Below, piece by piece: positions 35,826 to 46,800 of a stretch of 50,182 bases of DNA. The first letter of the stretch is position 1, and the number at the start of each line of letters is the position of its first letter. The position numbers were made by a program, and so were the translations under genes. This DNA comes from Rickettsia typhi (GTDB lineage: Bacteria > Pseudomonadota > Alphaproteobacteria > Rickettsiales > JABSSG01): positions 1 to 50,182 of the forward strand of contig CAMDPW010000006.1 in assembly GCA_945905715.1 (NCBI GenBank), written 5' to 3'. Under the pieces are notes generated by a model. That model saw only the letters and a program-made list of their open reading frames with translations, ran no database searches and was not told the origin of the DNA.

Positions 35826-36473
35826 TTAAAAAAAGTTTGTAAACTTTTCTAAAGCAGTCATACCAATAAGCGCTACTACCACTACAACTGTAGTAGAAAT
35901 AATTAAGCCAATAACAGCAGTAACCATACCTATTATAGCAATCAAACCATCTTTATACATGATGCCTAGCGCCATAAGAAAAACTGCAGCACTTGGTATC
36001 GCATTACCAAGTAAGATTGGCAAAGCAACCGAAAGTGAACATAAAAATGCTAATATACCTATAACGCGTTCTGATGACTCAGTAAGTATTGTTGGTATTC
36101 GTGGTTTTAAGAACTTGGATAGCTTGTTAAATATTGGCTCAGATTTTACCACAAAACTTCTGAAGGTTTCAATTTTAATTGTTTTATTACGTAGCCATTG
36201 TGGTAACCAAGGATTTTCTAAGCGATAAATCATTTGTGCGGTCAAAATACACATAGGCACACCGAAAATCGTAGTGAATCCAGGAGGTGTGGGAATCGGT
36301 AAAGCCACTGGCAAAGATATGATAGCGATGAGTAATGCCAAGCCTTTATCTTTTAATTTATCAACAATTTCACCAAACGAAATTTCTAAAGTTTTGTGCT
36401 GACCTAAAATATCATGCAATAAACCTATTATAGTGTCATCTGTGCTATTTTGTTCTAATTGCTTATTCGCCAT
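35826..36473 (-). CDS. exoD: ExoD-family membrane protein
   Basis: 215 residues. An N-terminal cytoplasmic helix (FGEIVDKLKDKGLALLIAII) leads to LPVALPIPTPPGFTTIFGVPM, a hallmark of the ExoD family, and then four membrane helices. The family is named after a Rhizobium gene needed for exopolysaccharide production and nodule invasion, but its molecular role is unknown. It starts 2 nt after tatA. Confidence 0.9.
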   Translation of the reverse strand: MANKQLEQNSTDDTIIGLLHDILGQHKTLEISFGEIVDKLKDKGLALLIAIISLPVALPIPTPPGFTTIFGVPMCILTAQMIYRLENPWLPQWLRNKTIKIETFRSFVVKSEPIFNKLSKFLKPRIPTILTESSERVIGILAFLCSLSVALPILLGNAIPSAAVFLMALGIMYKDGLIAIIGMVTAVIGLIISTTVVVVVALIGMTALEKFTNFF

Positions 36474-36475
36474 GC

Positions 36476-36694
36476 TTAAGATCCTTTTGCACCTGATTTG
36501 CGTTTATGAAGCTTAATGGTTTTGGGAATATGTTCGCTTTTTAATTCTTCAGAATCATTATCAGATTTTAAACCTTCGCGAAAATTACGCATGCCACGAC
36601 CGATATCGCCCATAACTTTTGGTAATTTTCCTGCACCAAAAATAATCAATATTACTACCAAAGTGATAACTAAGTGTGTTAATGAAATACCCAT
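36476..36694 (-). CDS. tatA: Sec-independent protein translocase TatA
   Basis: 72 residues: one N-terminal membrane helix (about 5-21), the FGAGKLPKVMGDIGRGMRNF amphipathic helix typical of TatA, and a charged tail. It forms the pore for folded proteins. tatB and tatC are not in the window. It lies between ettA (50 nt) and exoD (2 nt). Confidence 0.93.
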   Translation of the reverse strand: MGISLTHLVITLVVILIIFGAGKLPKVMGDIGRGMRNFREGLKSDNDSEELKSEHIPKTIKLHKRKSGAKGS

Positions 36695-36744
36695 AAATAC
36701 TCCTAAGCCAAAACTAATATATTTGATTCTGTCATTATTAAAAA

Positions 36745-38427
36745 TTATTGTCTACTAATTTTTTTAAACCTAATTTTACTACTAGCAAACAATTTAGGCT
36801 TGCGCTGCTCTGAGTTCATTTCATAATCAGCAAAATTTCCTTCGAACCAATACACTTGATCACCTTCAAAAGCTAAAATGTGAGTAACAATTCTATCTAA
36901 AAACCAACGATCATGACTAATCACCAAAACACAACCAGCAAAATCATTAATGGCTTCCTCCAAAGAGCGTAAAGTGTCGACATCCAAATCATTGGTTGGT
37001 TCATCAAGCAAGAGCACATTCACTTCATTACGCAACATTTTTGCTAAATGTACTCGATTACGCTCACCTCCAGAAAGTTGGCCAACTAATTTTTGTTGAT
37101 CAGCTCCACGAAAATTAAAACTTGCGCAATATGCTCGACTTTTTACTATGCACTTACCTAGCTTTATATCTTCCATGCCGCCAGAGATCTCGCCCCAAAC
37201 AGATTGCTTATCATCTAAACTGTCACGTGATTGATCCACATAACCAAGAGTTACAGTATTACCTAAGCGAATCGTCCCATTGTAATCTTTGTCCTGACCA
37301 GTGATCATTTTAAATAAAGTAGTTTTACCGTAACCATTTGGCCCAATTACACCAACCACTGCACCAGGCGGAACTGTGATAGTCAAATTATCAAATAATT
37401 TATGCCCATTAAATTCCTTTGACAACGCATCAGTTTTAATAGCAATATCACCCAAACGAGGACCTTCAGGAATATGTATCTGTGCAGTTTCAACATTAGT
37501 CTTTCTTTCCTGATTAACCAACTTATTATACTCGCTAACACGAGCCTTGCTTTTAGCTTGTCTTGCGCGCGGCGACTGTCTAATCCACTCAAGCTCTCTC
37601 TTGATTTGTTTGTGCCGCCCGTCCTCTTCTTTAGATTCCTGAGCAAGTCTTTCGTCTTTTTGTTCTAACCATGAAGAATAATTACCCTGCCAAGGAATAC
37701 ATTTTCCACGATCAATTTCTAAAATCCACTTAGTTACGTTATCAAGGAAGTAACGATCGTGCGTTACAAGCACCACGGTTCCTGCATAGTTTTGTAAATA
37801 ATTCTCTAGCCATAATACTGATTGCGCATCTAAATGGTTGGTGGGCTCATCAAGAAGTAGCATACTTGGCTTTTCCAGCAACAATTTACATAAAGCCACC
37901 CGTCGTTTTTCACCACCAGAGATTTGATCAATATTTGCATCTTTTGCTGGACAATTCAAAGCCTGCATTGCAATTTCAACTTCGCGCTCAATTTCCCAAC
38001 CATTGACCGCATCAATTTTTTCCTGGAGTTCTCCCTGCTTCGTAATTAAGTCGTTCATCTCTTCATCTGACAGGGGCTCAGAAAATTTATTGCTAATTTC
38101 ATTAAAACAATCTACTAATTTGGTCACTGCAGAAACGCTTTCCATAATGTTTTCAAAAACATTTTTATCAGAACTAAGTTTTGGCTCCTGTGGTAAGTAA
38201 CCAGAAACAATACCTTCAGCTACCCAAGCTTCACCGGTGTAATCTTTGTCAATGCCAGCCATGATTTTTAAAAGCGTAGATTTTCCTGAGCCGTTATAGC
38301 CAATCACACCGATTTTGGCTCCAGGCAAAAATGACAGCCAAACATCTCTTAAAACTTCTTTATTAGGGTAGATTTTGTTCACTCCCTTCATTACACAAAC
38401 ATACTGATAGTTTTTCATTTGTTTCAC
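36745..38427 (-). CDS. ettA: Energy-dependent translational throttle protein EttA (ABC-F)
   Basis: 560 residues. Two ABC ATPase modules without membrane helices: Walker A GYNGSGKS (43-50) with signature SGGEKRRVALCK and Walker B LLLDEPTNHLD; then GPNGYGKT with SGGERNRV and LLLDEPTNDLD. A charged linker (ESKEEDGRHKQIKRELEWIRQSPRARQAKSKAR in pattern) separates them, and EttA's arm lies in the first module. EttA binds the ribosomal E site and gates elongation by ATP/ADP ratio. A second Met at residue 4 could be the start. Confidence 0.95.
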   Translation of the reverse strand: MKQMKNYQYVCVMKGVNKIYPNKEVLRDVWLSFLPGAKIGVIGYNGSGKSTLLKIMAGIDKDYTGEAWVAEGIVSGYLPQEPKLSSDKNVFENIMESVSAVTKLVDCFNEISNKFSEPLSDEEMNDLITKQGELQEKIDAVNGWEIEREVEIAMQALNCPAKDANIDQISGGEKRRVALCKLLLEKPSMLLLDEPTNHLDAQSVLWLENYLQNYAGTVVLVTHDRYFLDNVTKWILEIDRGKCIPWQGNYSSWLEQKDERLAQESKEEDGRHKQIKRELEWIRQSPRARQAKSKARVSEYNKLVNQERKTNVETAQIHIPEGPRLGDIAIKTDALSKEFNGHKLFDNLTITVPPGAVVGVIGPNGYGKTTLFKMITGQDKDYNGTIRLGNTVTLGYVDQSRDSLDDKQSVWGEISGGMEDIKLGKCIVKSRAYCASFNFRGADQQKLVGQLSGGERNRVHLAKMLRNEVNVLLLDEPTNDLDVDTLRSLEEAINDFAGCVLVISHDRWFLDRIVTHILAFEGDQVYWFEGNFADYEMNSEQRKPKLFASSKIRFKKISRQ

Positions 38428-39120
38428 CGCTATAATTTTTAATGTATAAGAGATAAATAAATTTTATTAGGTGAAATGGCAAGAGTTATATTAATTCATT
38501 TTGCAGCTGAGATCTTGTTTACAACCTAAATAAACAGCAACTAATATATGTCCTCCAACTAAGAAATAGCTCTAGATCATGGACAAGAAAGTTTATGGAT
38601 CGACGCCATAAATTACTATACTTCTACCAAAAAAGATAGATGTTCAGTATGCACTAGAGCAAATACTACTCTATTGTATCTCCTGAAATTACCCAGTACT
38701 TCTTGCCACTAAGCAACGTTATTGATCAATCTCCTAAACCAGCCTCTAATCAGTTTTATGCATCTGAACGTTGTCGTATAGACATGCTGCAACTGTCAAA
38801 ACCATTAATCTTGTATCAATAATTGACGCAAATTCAAGACCACCAGTGCCTACTTGCTTAAATCTGATATGAGACTTATATTTTCATTAGTGCTTGGTGT
38901 TGAAATAGCATCTAAAGTTACACTAAAAACCTGCATTGCTTCTGAATCTCTTCATGCTATCAGACTCATGAATCGCTAATGTTTTTTATTTCTCCATAAT
39001 TATATCTTAGTTCCAAGTTCGGAAATGTACTAAAATTCTACGATTATAGAGGAATATTAATAATTAAAATACCAACCAATTATATAATTTCTTTACTTAC
39101 ACTCTTAAAATACATTAGAT
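38428..39120. other. Gene-free stretch with decayed plus-strand frames
   Basis: No intact gene. Plus-strand fragments read sensibly but in different frames. One, near 38660-38820, contains ITQYFLPLSNVIDQ and SERCRIDMLQLSKPLILYQ and then stops. Another, at about 38830-38980, contains LLKSDMRLIFSLVLG and SLHAIRLMNR. The pattern suggests a gene broken by frameshifts. I do not recognise it. Confidence 0.4.
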
Positions 39121-39150
39121 TTGCCTATTAATCATTTAGTTAGTACTAAG

Positions 39151-40353
39151 ATGTATATAAAAAAAAATTATCTTGAATTTTGGCATTTAACCAGCTTGTT
39201 AGGCTTAGTATTGCTGACCAAACTTACTGTTGATATGTACTTACCAATATTGCTGAGCATAAAGCAAGCTCTTGCCACCAATGATATCGTACTCAAGCTC
39301 TCTCTAAGTTTATACATGGTAGGGTTTGCTTTTTCCTTGATCATATCTGCTCCTCTAGCCGATCGTTTTGGTGTAAAAAAAATTATGGTGTTATCAACTA
39401 TTAGCTATTTGATAACCGCTTTAATTTGTGCCTTCGCCCAAAACATGACCACGATTATTATCGCTCGTTTTGTTCAATCAATGAGTGGCGGCTCTGGTAC
39501 GGTACTAGGACGACTAGAAGCAAATAGAACTTATGATAAGATAAATCAAATTAAGGCTCTCAGTTACTTTTCAACCATTACCTCAATGGCATCAGTAATT
39601 TTACCCTTCATCACTACTTACTTAATTGAATGGTTTAACTGGCGAGCAGCTTTTATTGGCATGGCCATGATAGCGGTTATAAGTTTAAAATTAATTACTA
39701 AGTATATTGAAGATGATTCGCGGCAAATTGTACTACAAATTTCTATGTTTAAGCTAGGCAAAATATACAAGCATTTGCTGACAAATAAAATATTTTTAAC
39801 TTTGAGTTTTGTTACAATGTGTACCTGGTGTAATTACTTTATTTATTTAAGCGCCACCCCTTTTATTTATCAAGAGTATCTTGGACTAAGTTCTTTCTAC
39901 TTTGCTTTACAGCTCGCAATAACTTCACTTGGCTATGGCCTTGGTACAATTATTGTGCGTCGTCTAGTTGATCAATACGAGTTAGAAAAAATGATCTGGT
40001 GGTCAAATGCTCTTACTTTACTTTTAGCTAGTATTTTAGGTTTGCTAGTGATTATCTTTCCTATTTCTAGCGCCATCTTAATAAGCATGTTTAGCTTGAT
40101 AATGTTTTTTGTTGGCATTATCTTGCCTTGCTGCCAATCGCTTATTCTCAATATTTTTACTAAACATACCAGTAATACATTAGCTTTATATTTTTTCCTA
40201 CAATTTTTATCAGCTGGCATTAGTAGTATGATCATCAACTTTTTTAGTTACGATGCGCTTGTGTATCTTATGGTAATATTAACCTTTCTTTTTTCTATTG
40301 CTAAACTAGTACTTTATCACCTTGTAATGTGGTTACCTCACACTAAGCAATGA
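39151..40353 (+). CDS. MFS transporter, Bcr/CflA-like drug-efflux type
   Basis: About 400 residues from ATG 39151. An upstream in-frame TTG at 39121 would add ten residues and has no ribosome site. It has twelve membrane helices. The first, with TKLTVDMYLPILLSIKQAL, and the motif GFAFSLIISAPLADRFGVKKIMVLST in loop 2-3 are typical of the Bcr/CflA group (DHA1). VQSMSGGSGTVLGR in helix 5 also fits. It is probably a proton-driven exporter of small molecules, or in intracellular bacteria perhaps a metabolite transporter. It stands alone. Confidence 0.9.
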   Translation: MYIKKNYLEFWHLTSLLGLVLLTKLTVDMYLPILLSIKQALATNDIVLKLSLSLYMVGFAFSLIISAPLADRFGVKKIMVLSTISYLITALICAFAQNMTTIIIARFVQSMSGGSGTVLGRLEANRTYDKINQIKALSYFSTITSMASVILPFITTYLIEWFNWRAAFIGMAMIAVISLKLITKYIEDDSRQIVLQISMFKLGKIYKHLLTNKIFLTLSFVTMCTWCNYFIYLSATPFIYQEYLGLSSFYFALQLAITSLGYGLGTIIVRRLVDQYELEKMIWWSNALTLLLASILGLLVIIFPISSAILISMFSLIMFFVGIILPCCQSLILNIFTKHTSNTLALYFFLQFLSAGISSMIINFFSYDALVYLMVILTFLFSIAKLVLYHLVMWLPHTKQ

Positions 40354-40433
40354 AACAAAATTTTTTTTCGTTAATAATTTATTAATGATTTATTACTATT
40401 ATTTAGATATATGATAATTTATAGGATTTGAAA

Positions 40434-42554
40434 GTGAGACACACTCTTCACTCATTAGGCATGCCAAAAATTGTACCAACTGGATTTAGCAATATCACTT
40501 TTGATCAACTACTCACTCAAACAGAAACAAGAAGTAGAGCAGAAGAAATATATCCAGTCAATGAGCGCGGACAAAATTTAGTCCATTATTTTGTAAGTGA
40601 TCCCAAACGCTGGAATGCAGGTTACTTTTTAACTTTACTGAGCAGTACAGACCTGCCTGACAAACGTAAGCAACAACTTATTGCGATGGCTAATAGTGCC
40701 GATGAAAATCAAATGACACCAGCACATTACGCCGCAATATATGGCGATATTCACTGGCTTAATGAATTATCAAGACACACAAGTTTACTAAAGCCAGATA
40801 GCAATCTTAAGTCACCGATCAATTATATTCTTGATCATAATCATCCAGAGTTATTGAGCGAATTTATAGAAATTTGCCTCGAAAATAATGTAAACAAAGA
40901 TTTAGGCGAAGGTAAAACTTTAGCTCATTGTATTGCCACTCAACCCAATGCTGCTAAACTTTTTGCAATGCTTAGTCAAAGCAGGCATGACTGTGATATA
41001 AGAGCCAAAGATAAGCATGGCATGACTCCTCTCATGCTTGCTGCAGCCTCTGGTAAATTAGAAAATATAGAAGCAGTACTTGAAGTTGCCGCAGAACAAG
41101 CTAAACAAGACTTAAGGACGCAGCGATATCATCAAATGCTAGACCTTATAGCAAGTAAAAAAACTACGCGCACTAAAAAGCCTATTTCTAATGAAACATT
41201 ACTCTCTCAAGAATACATAGTCGCAGAAAATGCTAAACGTGAATTGCTTAATATGACCAATAATCACGGCCAAAATGTGCTGCACATACTAGTTTCTGCA
41301 AACCCTCATATCAACGCAACGTATTTAGAGAGCATGGCTAAATTAATGGCGGTTATGGGCAGCAATATCGCCACTAAAGATATGCTAGGCGATAATATCG
41401 CACATATCGCTGCGCGCGCTGGCAATCTTGACTTACTCATCGAATTAGCTACCGACCCAACAAGAAAAGATCTACTTACTACTGTTAATGTAATGAACCA
41501 AACGCCATTGCATCTATTACTACGAAACACAAGAAGTACTCTTGAAAATCGCCAAGAGGCCTATCTTAAAAAAATGGTCAGTTTAGGTAGAGTTATACCA
41601 ACCTTGGCCTCTATCCAGCCAGATAATCAAGGTAATAGCATGTTGCATTATGCTGCAGGCCAAAATCATCATGAATTACTTAAACTACTTTTGCTACACA
41701 CTCTTGTTCTAACATGGCACAATATAAATGGACAAACTCCCTTGCACTTAGCTGCACGAGAAGGGCACGAGCAAGCCATAAAATTATTGCTTAATCATAA
41801 AATTGACATTCCTATAAATGCTAAGGATAAAGATGGTAATACAGCCTTACATTGCGCTGCTGCCATCAACGATCTCTCTAGTATAAAATTACTAGTTAAG
41901 GCCGGAGCTGATCCTTATCTTGCTAATAACGATAGCAAAACAGTTTTTGACCTTTTAGATAAAACTGCTGGCAAAAACAGAACACCAGAAGAAGAGAAAG
42001 TAAGAGTAGCAGCTTATGCTAGCTTAGTTTTATATAAAGGTGTGCAAGATTTTAGCAAAAATCCACAAATGAAAGAAGCGAACAAAGCTCTACACATTAT
42101 AGCTAAACAACTTACTAAAAAGTTACATGAAATTTTAGTAGCAACCGTAGAACCAAATCTTCATCAGTTTTCTAATCAAATTCAAACAGCTACTAAAGAA
42201 GTATTGCAATTTTATCGTCCATTAAGTGACCAAGAAAATCGTAAATTTAGTAAAGCCTTGAACAAAACTCTAGCGCCAGTTATGGAAGATATGCTTGAAT
42301 TACATCGAGCCAAAAATTATGAATCTAAAAGATATACTTGGAATCTAGTGAATAGGTTAGTTGATTTTATATCCAATGCTCTAATTGTTGCTAAATATAT
42401 GGTTTTAGGATTAGGCAGATCAGAAGAAAGATTATTCAAATACGCTCAGACTGCTATTCAAGAAGAGCTCAAACAAATTCCTGAAGGCAAATTTACTGCC
42501 AAAGTTATTGCTGACGGAAAAAAACGACTAGGAACCAACAGCCAAGCTAGGTAA
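40434..42554 (+). CDS. Ankyrin-repeat protein, candidate type IV effector
   Basis: About 706 residues. The start is GTG 40434, because AGGA (40423-40426) lies 7 nt upstream of it but too close to the TTG at 40428. About nine ankyrin repeats run from residue 35 to 520. The best are DKHGMTPLMLAAASGKLENI, NINGQTPLHLAAREGHEQA and KDGNTALHCAAAINDLSSI, and some are degenerate. The last 190 residues are helical with a hydrophobic patch (FISNALIVAKYMVLGLG) and end in a basic tail (GKKRLGTNSQAR). There is no signal peptide. Such proteins are frequent type IV substrates in Rickettsiales and Legionella, binding host proteins through the repeats. The target is unknown. Confidence 0.9.
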   Translation: MRHTLHSLGMPKIVPTGFSNITFDQLLTQTETRSRAEEIYPVNERGQNLVHYFVSDPKRWNAGYFLTLLSSTDLPDKRKQQLIAMANSADENQMTPAHYAAIYGDIHWLNELSRHTSLLKPDSNLKSPINYILDHNHPELLSEFIEICLENNVNKDLGEGKTLAHCIATQPNAAKLFAMLSQSRHDCDIRAKDKHGMTPLMLAAASGKLENIEAVLEVAAEQAKQDLRTQRYHQMLDLIASKKTTRTKKPISNETLLSQEYIVAENAKRELLNMTNNHGQNVLHILVSANPHINATYLESMAKLMAVMGSNIATKDMLGDNIAHIAARAGNLDLLIELATDPTRKDLLTTVNVMNQTPLHLLLRNTRSTLENRQEAYLKKMVSLGRVIPTLASIQPDNQGNSMLHYAAGQNHHELLKLLLLHTLVLTWHNINGQTPLHLAAREGHEQAIKLLLNHKIDIPINAKDKDGNTALHCAAAINDLSSIKLLVKAGADPYLANNDSKTVFDLLDKTAGKNRTPEEEKVRVAAYASLVLYKGVQDFSKNPQMKEANKALHIIAKQLTKKLHEILVATVEPNLHQFSNQIQTATKEVLQFYRPLSDQENRKFSKALNKTLAPVMEDMLELHRAKNYESKRYTWNLVNRLVDFISNALIVAKYMVLGLGRSEERLFKYAQTAIQEELKQIPEGKFTAKVIADGKKRLGTNSQAR

Positions 42555-43899
42555 TTATGAAATCTGCTATCATATGAACTGCCAACAAAACTTTTTTCTC
42601 TGTATGGTATGGCTAATTTTAATCTAGAAAATAACACCGTGGTGGCTGTCATTACTTATCAGGAAAATTGCCTAGACCTACAAACTTATGAAACACGGAT
42701 GTTATTTTTTATTGAATTTTATAGTATGTAATCTGTTATAGCATTTTTTGTATCATTTACAGTATTTCAAATTATCAAATATACTTTTTCTTGTTTTAAT
42801 GCGCGCCAAAATCTTTCAATAAAACATGATCTAAAGCTCTACTCTTACCGTCTATGCTAATCTTTATTTCACGTTTAGCAAGTTCATTGATGCAATTCTT
42901 TGACGTGAATTGAGATCCTTGATCAGTATTAAAAATCTCAGGTTGACCATGTTTTTCTATGGCTTTTTCTAGAGCTTCAATACAAAAATCACTTTCTAAG
43001 CTAATAGAAACTTTCCAGCTAAAAATATAACGACTAAAGCAATCGTATCATTTTAATGTAAGTTATATCAGTACTCCATACCTGATTTAACTTAGTAAGT
43101 TCAACTCCTTTTAAAAGATAAAGATATATCTTATGAGCTTGGTTGCGTTTACCTAAATGCATTTTAGGATAGATGGCTTCAATTGCCATTATTCCGTAAT
43201 ATCAACTTACCGCTCTGCAACCGATCACAATCCCAAACAGAACTAGATGCATTGTCATTTCATCTTTATTGCCTCTAAAACAATTTTCGTTTTTTCTGTT
43301 GCACTATATTGCTTTGCTTTCTTAGGCATATCATTCCCTTTTTTGTTTGAAATGATATCTCATTTTACAATTTTAGCAGTCAAGTTTTTGGGTACCACTA
43401 TATGTCTCTAAGCAATTTACTCAGAACTCTGCCCGTATGAGATCTAATAATTCTTTCCTATCTAATGTAATTACTCTAGGTTTAGAAGTAAATTTTCCCC
43501 TTTGCACACACAATATAAAGTCTTTACTTAACAAGAGACATACATTTAGTGATTGCACCGTAACTCCAAAGATATCACACTTACATTACGACTTGGATCT
43601 TGTGACACTTTTTTTCTATAGTTAAAGTATATCTTAGCGTTTGCAGCATTATGCTGTCTCTCTTGTGTTTGCAAACACAGCTCAGTAACCTCCTGGCTCT
43701 AGCAAATCTTATTACCAGCTCATTATGTATACGCCTGAGTAATAAAGAGTTATCATATCTTAATCATACTAAATGAGTAGTGAAAGTAAATATTCTGTGA
43801 TTGTATATGGTGCTTTGTGTCTACATTACCAAATTCTACGTTAGAAGCATTAGCAGAAAAGATGTTTTTTATTAAAGCAGGTGAAATGCATAATTAAAT
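42555..43899. other. 1.3-kb gene-poor region holding an IS3 remnant
   Basis: Contains the broken IS3-family transposase listed separately (42790-43329). Flanking parts (42555-42780 and 43400-43899) show only short chance frames. A 62-codon plus-strand frame at 43437-43625 has no ribosome site and no recognisable motif, and I do not call it. Confidence 0.5.
42790..43329 (-). pseudogene. IS3-family transposase, frameshifted remnant (OrfA and OrfB)
   Basis: From ATG 43329 the minus strand reads MPKKAKQYSATEKTKIVLEA, the OrfA helix-turn-helix start, and then breaks. Further on, QAHKIYLYLLKGVELTKLNQVWSTDITYIK-like sequence gives the first catalytic Asp of the OrfB rve domain (WSTDITYI). FNTDQGSQFTSKN gives the second (TDQGSQFTS), and ISIDGKSRALDH precedes the third. 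Several frameshifts and stops separate the parts and the middle of OrfA is lost. It is an inactive IS3 (IS150/ISRpe1-like) copy. Confidence 0.8.
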
Positions 43900-46800
43900 C
43901 TATTCCGTTCTTTTTCCTAAAGTTCTAAGGGAATAGTCTATCAATTTTTTTGTCAATTTTTCGGAAAGAGAATTTTGCTGCAAACGATTACTTAAATGCT
44001 GAAAATTCACTTCATCCATATTTTGATCTTGATTAAAGCAACTGTAAACGTAGGTTGTGATACCGGTACGAGGGTCAATGCATTCTGATAGGCACTGCGC
44101 GCAGATTTCTTTCATCATGCATTGCATTGGTGAATTTATACTTGCCACAGCAGCGCAATCTCTAGCCAGATATTCGTATAAAATAGATTGTCTAGCTTGA
44201 CTTACAACTGCCATCATTTTATCAGAACCGATGGCAATAATACGATGTATTTTTGCTAAATTAAACTTCCTTGGTCCAAGCTCATCTTTAGCGTACGCTA
44301 AAATAGCATTTACAATATTTCCCTGATAGACTTTGTCTTGTGGTCTATTGGCTCGTAACTCTTCTTCATCGCAACACCATACGATTTCATCAGAAAATCG
44401 TTCAATTTCTTCAATTTTATAGCAATCAATGGCTTTTTTGTAACCAGCAAAATACAAAACTCTTCCGCCTTTTTCCTTGATTGCTTTTGCTATCGAAAAG
44501 AGCACTGCATTGCCTAAACCGCCTCCAACCAAGAGTACTTGCTCTTTTGGTTTAATTTCAGTTGGGTGACCAGTTGGCCCCATTAATACCACTTTTTCTC
44601 CTGGTTGTAAGAATCTACATAAATCAGAAGATCCTCCCATCTCTAGAGCAATAAGCGATATCAGTCCTTTTGTTTTATCTACCCAGGCTCCGGTTAGAGC
44701 TATACCTTCCATTACCAGCTTAACTTGCATATGATTAAGTGTAGCTCTTAAGGCGTTTACTTCGTAATTTTGTAAACGATAAAATTGACCAGGTAAAAAG
44801 CACTCAGCAGCGAGTGGTGATTTTATAATAAGTTCAATAATAGTTGGAGTTAATTGCTTAACTTCCATCACTCTTGCTTCAAATTGCTGATTAAGTTCTG
44901 CAAAAAATTCTTCAGCTTTTTGGTTTTTGGACTGTCTTTTTTGTAATATCGTAGTAATAGCTTTATAACCATTTTTAGCACTTGCCATTGCCTTAACAAC
45001 ATTGCCAGCATAGGATGGGTGTAAGTCACCAAAGAAACTTATTGCTCTTTTTTCTTGATCTAAGGTAGTAAAAATATGGTTAGATTGAGGCTTACATGAT
45101 TTTTCTAAGTGAACAACATTACCTTCTTCATCTATTGCTTGAAAATACTTTTGATCAAGATGAAATAGCGTTGGCTCCTCACGAGATAGTACTGTATTGG
45201 GATTGGTACCAGCTGCTACAAAAATACTATGCGCTGAAATTGTCTGAATCTCAGCTAAATTTTTAATTTTAACCTTTAAACCTGTAACTCGATCATTTTG
45301 ATCGACTACTACCTCATAAGGCACCGCATTTTCAATAAAACCAATCCCTTCTTCTAAAGCCATTTCCAATTCTTCATGATTTAAGCGATAACTTGGAGCA
45401 TCACATATTTTTTTACGATACACTACATTCACTCCTCCTAGCTCATCAATAATACTAATGAAGCTAGGCTGACGATTGTTCTGCTGAGCTTGCAATCGCT
45501 CAATAGTAAACAACTTAGCATGAGCTAAAAATTCTTGTGCTACTAACCAATCATAAGGAGTAAATTCTTTAGTTAATGCGTCAACGCCTAATTGTTGCGA
45601 TAAAAAATTGTAGCGTTTAGCAAATTTTTCTACTTGCCTAACATAATAAGCCACTGATTCAGTTGCAGTGTCTACTGCAGTTAAACCTCCACCTATGACC
45701 AAAATTGGCAAACGAACTTGCAAATTGGTAATTAAATCCTGACAAGCAGCTCCAGTTAATTGCAATGCCATCAAAAAATCAGAAGCCATTTTTACACCGC
45801 TAGCTAAGGCTTTAGGTATTCTAATTAGTGATGGTCTGCCAGCGCCAAGAGCAAGAGCTATATGATCAAAACCTAATTTTACTGCAATATCATAGTTAAT
45901 ATTACTACCGAATCGCACCCCGCCAAACATAGAAAAATTTTGGCGACGCTCTAAAAGTAAGCGAATAATTTTTAAATAATTCTTATTCCAACGCACTGTA
46001 ATTCCATACTCTGCAACTCCTCCGAAACCATAGGCAATACGGCTGTCTAAATCTTCAAAAAACTGCTCAATATCCTTAATTGGTAGAAAAGATATGCGCT
46101 CATTATCAATAGTTACTCCTGATAATGCTGCTGGCAAAGGTTCGATTTTTAGGCCATCTATGCCTACTACAATATGCCCTTCGTTTAATAAATAATGAGC
46201 AAGAGTAAAACCAGCTGGTCCAAGTCCAGCTACTAAGACTTTATATCCAGTATTCTTTTGACAAATATAATCTCTAATTTTAAGAGGATTCCACCTGGTA
46301 AAGAGACTATAAATTTCAAATCCCCAAGATAAATTAAGTACGTCATTTAAAACTCTTGTTTCAACTTTAGGAATATTTACTGGCTCTTGTTTTTGGTAAA
46401 TACAAGATTTCATACAGTCATTACAAATACGATGCCCAGTTGCTGCTACCATTGGATTATCAATGATTACAGTAGCCAAAGCACCAATACTATAGCCATC
46501 AGCTTTTAAATTGTTCATTTCCGAAATTTTCTCTTCGAGCGGGCAACCGGTTAGTTGCTCACCTAGTATATTAGTTTTAAAAATTTTTTGCTTGGCTTGA
46601 GTATTGATAAATCCTTTAGAACAAGAATCTTTGCTTTGGTTATGACAGAATATACAAAAATGAGCTTGATCTAATACTTGAACTAAACTGCCACCATTAT
46701 CAGTTAAGCTAAAACCATCACGCAATCTCACATGAGGAGATTTTAGAATATTAACCCCATTGCAAGACTCTTCTTTTAGCATTATTAGATACTCATAATC

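Noticed and set aside
43437-43625. 62-codon plus-strand frame after the IS3 remnant
   Set aside because: No ribosome site, no motif, and composition like the surrounding noncoding DNA.
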